Notes under the pieces: model-generated | Seen by the model: only the letters and a program-made list of their open reading frames with translations | Databases searched by the model: none | What the model was told of the DNA's origin: nothing | Shown here: positions 31,484 through 34,625 of the stretch, in pieces | Numbering within the stretch: position 1 is the first letter of the stretch | Layout: the number at the start of each line of letters is the position of its first letter | Made by a program: the position numbers and the translations under genes | Assembly (NCBI RefSeq): GCF_030457605.1 | Contig: NZ_JAKDUR010000023.1 | Coordinates: 1 to 34,625, forward strand | Direction of reading: 5' to 3' | Source: Halomonas sp. | GTDB lineage: Bacteria > Pseudomonadota > Gammaproteobacteria > Pseudomonadales > Halomonadaceae | DNA length: 34,625 nt

Positions 31484-33388
31484 TTAGTTGATCAAGCCGC
31501 GCTCTCGCAGCGTCGCTATCACCGCATCTGCCGCTTCTTCCGTGCTCATGTTCGCGGTTTGCAGGTGCACCTCGGGCTGCTCGGGCGTTTCGTAAGCCGA
31601 GTCGATGCCGGTAAAGTTTTTCAACTCGCCACGGCGCGCCTTCTTGTACAGCCCCTTCGGATCACGCGCCTCCACCACGTCGAGCGGCGCATCCACGTGT
31701 ATCTCGATAAACTCACCGTCGTCCAGCAAGTCTCGCGCCAGCTGGCGTTCGCTGCGGAAGGGCGAAATAAACGCCGAGAGCACAATCAGCCCCGCATCCA
31801 CCATCAGCTTGGCCACCTCGGCGACCCGGCGAATGTTTTCCACGCGGTCGGCATTGGTAAAGCCCAGGTCGCGGTTTAGCCCATGGCGTACGTTGTCGCC
31901 GTCCAGCAGATAGGTGTGCTGACCCTGGGCGTAAAGCCGTTTTTCCACGAGGTTGGCAATGCTTGACTTGCCTGCCCCCGAGAGTCCGGTAAACCACAGT
32001 ACCGCCGGCTTTTGGTGCTTGGCACCGGCACGCGTTTGCTTGTCGATATCCACGTGCTGCATGTGGATATTCTCGCTGCGGCGCAGGGCAAAGTGCAGCA
32101 TGCCCGCCCCCACCGTGTTGTAGGTCATACGATCGATCAGAATAAAGCCGCCGGTATCCTGGCTCTGATCGAAGGCGTCAAACGCCACGGCTTTATTCAC
32201 GCTCAGCGTGCACACGCCAATACCGTTAAGCTCCAGCTGCTTGCTCGCCGTGTGCTCCAGCGTATTGACGTTAATCTGGTACTTGATGTCAGTCACGGTG
32301 GCGGAGACCAGCTGCGTGCCCAGCTTCATCAGGTACGGCCGCCCCGGCAGCAGCGGCTCGTCGTGCATCCACACCAGCGTGGTCTCGAACTGGTCGGCGG
32401 TTTGTGCCGGCTGCTCCACGCCCGAGATGACGTCCCCGCGGGAAATATCAATTTCGTCTTCCAGCAACAGCGTCACCGACTGGCCAGCCACGGCCTCGTC
32501 CAGATCGCCGTCGAAGGTATAAATCCTCGACACGCGGCTGCTGGTACCCGAGGGTTGCACACGGATTTCATCGCCCGGCTTGACCACGCCGCTGGTGATC
32601 ATGCCGCTAAAGCCGCGGAAATCCAGGTCGGGGCGGTTAACCCACTGCACCGGCATGCGCAAAGGCGCGCGCTGCAGCGCTTCGTCGTCCACCTCGACGG
32701 TTTCCAGATAGCCCATCAGCGTGGTGCCGTGGTACCACGGCATGCTCGGGCTATGTGCAACCACGTTATCGCCCTTAAGCGCCGACAGCGGAATAAAGGT
32801 GATGCTCGCAAGCCCCAGCTCCTCGGCAAAGGCGCGGTACTCATCGACGATGGCGTTAAAGCGCGTTTCGGAGTAGTCCACCAAATCCATTTTGTTGACT
32901 GCGACCACCACATGGCGCATGCCCATCAGCGCCATCAAGAAGCTATGCCGCCGCGTCTGGGTTTGTATGCCGTAGCGGGCATCAACCATCAGAATAGCCG
33001 CATCGGCACCCGAGGCGCCGGTTACCATGTTACGCGTGTACTGCTCGTGCCCGGGCGTATCGGCGACGATGAATTTGCGCTTGTCGGTAGAGAAAAACCG
33101 GTAGGCCACATCGATGGTAATACCCTGCTCGCGCTCGGCGGCCAACCCGTCCACCAGCAGGGCAAGATCCAGCTCATCGCCCTGGGTGCCATACTTTTTC
33201 GAGTCGGCTTCAATCGAGGCCAACTGGTCTTCAAACAGCAGCTTCGATTCAAACAGCAGCCGCCCGATCAGGGTGCTTTTACCGTCATCCACGCTGCCGC
33301 AGGTAATAAAGCGCAGCAGGCCCTTGTGCTCGTGCGACGTCAGATACTGGTCGATGTCATCGGCGATCAAATCGGAGGCGTGTGCCAT
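31484..33388 (-). CDS. cysNC: Bifunctional sulfate adenylyltransferase subunit 1 / APS kinase CysNC
   Basis: Sulfate activation: the GTPase subunit of ATP sulfurylase fused to adenylylsulfate kinase, making APS then PAPS. The 634-residue protein has an EF-Tu-like GTPase half with GSVDDGKST (31-39), [12 protein letters not shown] and NKMD, then beta-barrel domains to about residue 445. The C-terminal APS kinase carries its P-loop GLSGAGKSS (468-476, Lys474) and ends in the usual [10 protein letters not shown]...[13 protein letters not shown] segment. The ATG overlaps the cysD stop by one base (TAATG). It supplies PAPS for cysteine synthesis and possibly for sulfation. Confidence 0.96.
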   Translation of the reverse strand: MAHASDLIADDIDQYLTSHEHKGLLRFITCGSVDDGKSTLIGRLLFESKLLFEDQLASIEADSKKYGTQGDELDLALLVDGLAAEREQGITIDVAYRFFSTDKRKFIVADTPGHEQYTRNMVTGASGADAAILMVDARYGIQTQTRRHSFLMALMGMRHVVVAVNKMDLVDYSETRFNAIVDEYRAFAEELGLASITFIPLSALKGDNVVAHSPSMPWYHGTTLMGYLETVEVDDEALQRAPLRMPVQWVNRPDLDFRGFSGMITSGVVKPGDEIRVQPSGTSSRVSRIYTFDGDLDEAVAGQSVTLLLEDEIDISRGDVISGVEQPAQTADQFETTLVWMHDEPLLPGRPYLMKLGTQLVSATVTDIKYQINVNTLEHTASKQLELNGIGVCTLSVNKAVAFDAFDQSQDTGGFILIDRMTYNTVGAGMLHFALRRSENIHMQHVDIDKQTRAGAKHQKPAVLWFTGLSGAGKSSIANLVEKRLYAQGQHTYLLDGDNVRHGLNRDLGFTNADRVENIRRVAEVAKLMVDAGLIVLSAFISPFRSERQLARDLLDDGEFIEIHVDAPLDVVEARDPKGLYKKARRGELKNFTGIDSAYETPEQPEVHLQTANMSTEEAADAVIATLRERGLIN

Positions 33389-34290
33389 TAGAAGTACCCT
33401 TCTTGTTTTTTCTTCTCCATGGAGGCGGCGCTGTCATTATCGATCACGCGGCCTTGACGCTCCGACGTATGGGTCAGCAGCATTTCCTGAATGATGGCCG
33501 GCAGCGTATCCGCTTCGGACTCGACGGCGCCGGTCAACGGGTAGCAACCCAGGGTGCGAAAACGCACCTTGCGCATCATCGGCACTTCGCCCGGCTCTAG
33601 CGGCAGGCGTTCGTCGTCCACCATGATCAGCGCGCCGTCGCGCTCGACCACCGGGCGCTCGGCGGAGTAGTAAAGCGGCACGATAGGAATGCCCTGCAGG
33701 TGGATGTACTGCCAGATATCCAGCTCTGTCCAGTTGGAGAGCGGGAACACGCGGATCGATTCGCCCTGGTGTCGGCGGGTGTTATATAGCTTCCACAGCT
33801 CAGGGCGCTGGTTTTTCGGGTCCCAGCGGTGCTGGGCCGTACGAAATGAAAACACCCGCTCCTTGGCGCGCGATTTTTCTTCATCGCGCCGGGCACCACC
33901 AAACGCCGCGTCAAAGCCGTATTTATCCAGCGCTTGCTTCAGGCCCTCGGTTTTCATGATATCGGTATGAATCGCCGAGCCGTGGGTAAACGGATTGATG
34001 TCTTTTTCAATGCCTTCCGGATTGATGTGTACCAGCAGCTCCATGCCGCTTTCCTTGGCCATCTTGTCGCGAAATTCATACATCGCGCGAAACTTGAAGC
34101 GGGTATCCACGTGTAGCAAAGGAAACGGCGGCGGTGCCGGCGCAAACGCCTTGCGCGCCAGGTGCAGCATTACCGCGCTGTCCTTGCCGACGGAATAGAG
34201 CATCACCGGATTTTCCGTCTCGGCGACCACCTCCCGCATAATCTGGATGCTTTCCGCTTCCAGCCGTTGTAAATGGGTCAGAGATGTCAT
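33388..34290 (-). CDS. cysD: Sulfate adenylyltransferase subunit 2 CysD
   Basis: Catalytic subunit of ATP sulfurylase, adenylating sulfate with ATP while CysN hydrolyses GTP. 300 residues, the usual length. [19 protein letters not shown] is the PP-loop ATP-binding motif of the PAPS reductase/adenylyltransferase fold, followed by [31 protein letters not shown] and the family end [18 protein letters not shown]. It is directly coupled to cysNC. A partial gene lies 45 bases upstream in the same direction and may belong to the transcript. Confidence 0.97.
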   Translation of the reverse strand: MTSLTHLQRLEAESIQIMREVVAETENPVMLYSVGKDSAVMLHLARKAFAPAPPPFPLLHVDTRFKFRAMYEFRDKMAKESGMELLVHINPEGIEKDINPFTHGSAIHTDIMKTEGLKQALDKYGFDAAFGGARRDEEKSRAKERVFSFRTAQHRWDPKNQRPELWKLYNTRRHQGESIRVFPLSNWTELDIWQYIHLQGIPIVPLYYSAERPVVERDGALIMVDDERLPLEPGEVPMMRKVRFRTLGCYPLTGAVESEADTLPAIIQEMLLTHTSERQGRVIDNDSAASMEKKKQEGYF

Positions 34291-34335
34291 TGAACTACTC
34301 GTTGTGTGTATGTCAGTTGAATCGCAACGCCGCCG

Positions 34336-34625
34336 TCAGGCCTTTGCGATATCGGGCGGAGGCAGCATAAGCCAGAATTCACGCTGCGCCTCCCGCCAGG
34401 CCATAATCTCAGCGCTTGCGGTGATATCTGCCCCATGAAACACCAGCCCCAGAGGCGCTTTTCCAGCCAGTGCCTGAAAAGCCATCAAATAGTCATCGGC
34501 GCGTGGCGGGCGCGTGAAGCAGCGCATCCACAGCCGGCCGCGTGGGCCATGAAAATACAGCTGATACACCGGATACGCGCAGCGGGCGCCGCCCTGCCAG
34601 CGCTGTGAGGCGCGCGGCAGCCGGC
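34336..34625 (-). CDS. Partial protein of unknown function upstream of cysD
   Basis: Open frame from the TGA at 34336 to the right edge (about 96 codons visible), without a stop, so the start lies outside. The visible part reads CAYPVYQLYFHGPRGRLWMRCFT, then RPPRADDYLMAFQALAGKAPLGLVFHGADITASAEIM, ending LPPPDIAKA. I do not recognise the family. A GTG at 34569 could be an internal start, but the frame continues with plausible protein sequence beyond it. Same strand as cysD at 45 bases, so co-transcription is possible. Confidence 0.55.
   Translation of the reverse strand, partial: RLPRASQRWQGGARCAYPVYQLYFHGPRGRLWMRCFTRPPRADDYLMAFQALAGKAPLGLVFHGADITASAEIMAWREAQREFWLMLPPPDIAKA

Overview
The window looks like a chromosomal segment of a moderately high-GC gammaproteobacterium, most likely a halomonad (Halomonas or a close relative). 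This rests on the nrdR-ribD-ribB(X) order, the RfaH-type antiterminator, a cysD-cysNC arrangement and the general protein sequence flavour; no rRNA or phylogenetic marker is present to prove it.

Layout. (1) 1-2722, minus strand: nrdR, ribD and a RibB with a degenerate RibA half (riboflavin synthesis), the last one cut by the left edge. (2) 2913-3716, plus: a periplasmic DsbG/DsbC-type disulfide isomerase. (3) 3719-4640: a REP-type repeat array around a RAYT (Y1/HUH REP-associated transposase). The repeats carry two interleaved inverted repeats (a pseudoknot-like order) plus a simple hairpin. (4) 4730-9392, minus: a probable sulfur-oxidation cluster. It holds a persulfide-dioxygenase-like metallo-beta-lactamase protein (tail cut off by an in-frame TAG), an OmpR-type response regulator, its QseC/PmrB-like kinase, and TsdB plus TsdA (thiosulfate dehydrogenase). 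(5) 9393-10922: a candidate small RNA and a broken gene of unknown function. (6) 10923-14363, minus: rfbBDAC for dTDP-L-rhamnose. (7) 14749-15348, plus: an OmpW-like outer membrane barrel. (8) 15520-30540, plus: one tightly packed 15-kb operon described below. (9) 30638-34625, minus: cysQ, cysNC, cysD and a partial unknown gene (sulfate activation).

The centrepiece is the operon at 15520-30540: a KpsC-like two-module Kdo transferase, a KpsS-like Kdo transferase, a short-chain dehydrogenase, an LtaS/MdoB-type membrane phosphotransferase, a 2504-residue highly reducing type I polyketide/fatty acid synthase without a thioesterase, a PLP-dependent alpha-oxoamine synthase of the serine-palmitoyltransferase/KBL type, and RfaH. 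Genes overlap or are separated by 1-2 bases up to the synthase. The gene set resembles the rkp-1 region of Sinorhizobium meliloti and part of the wcb capsule cluster of Burkholderia pseudomallei. My inference is that the synthase builds a saturated acyl chain, the oxoamine synthase releases it by decarboxylative condensation with an amino acid, the dehydrogenase reduces the ketone to a sphingoid-like amino alcohol, and the phosphotransferase may add a phospho-headgroup. The result would be a dedicated lipid anchor or acceptor for a Kdo-linked capsule. RfaH at the end of the operon, and an ops-like sequence in the operon leader, suggest that the operon is under antitermination control by its own last gene.

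Capsule exporter genes (KpsMT, KpsE, KpsD) and the enzymes for the serotype-specific polymer, apart from rhamnose supply, are not in the window.
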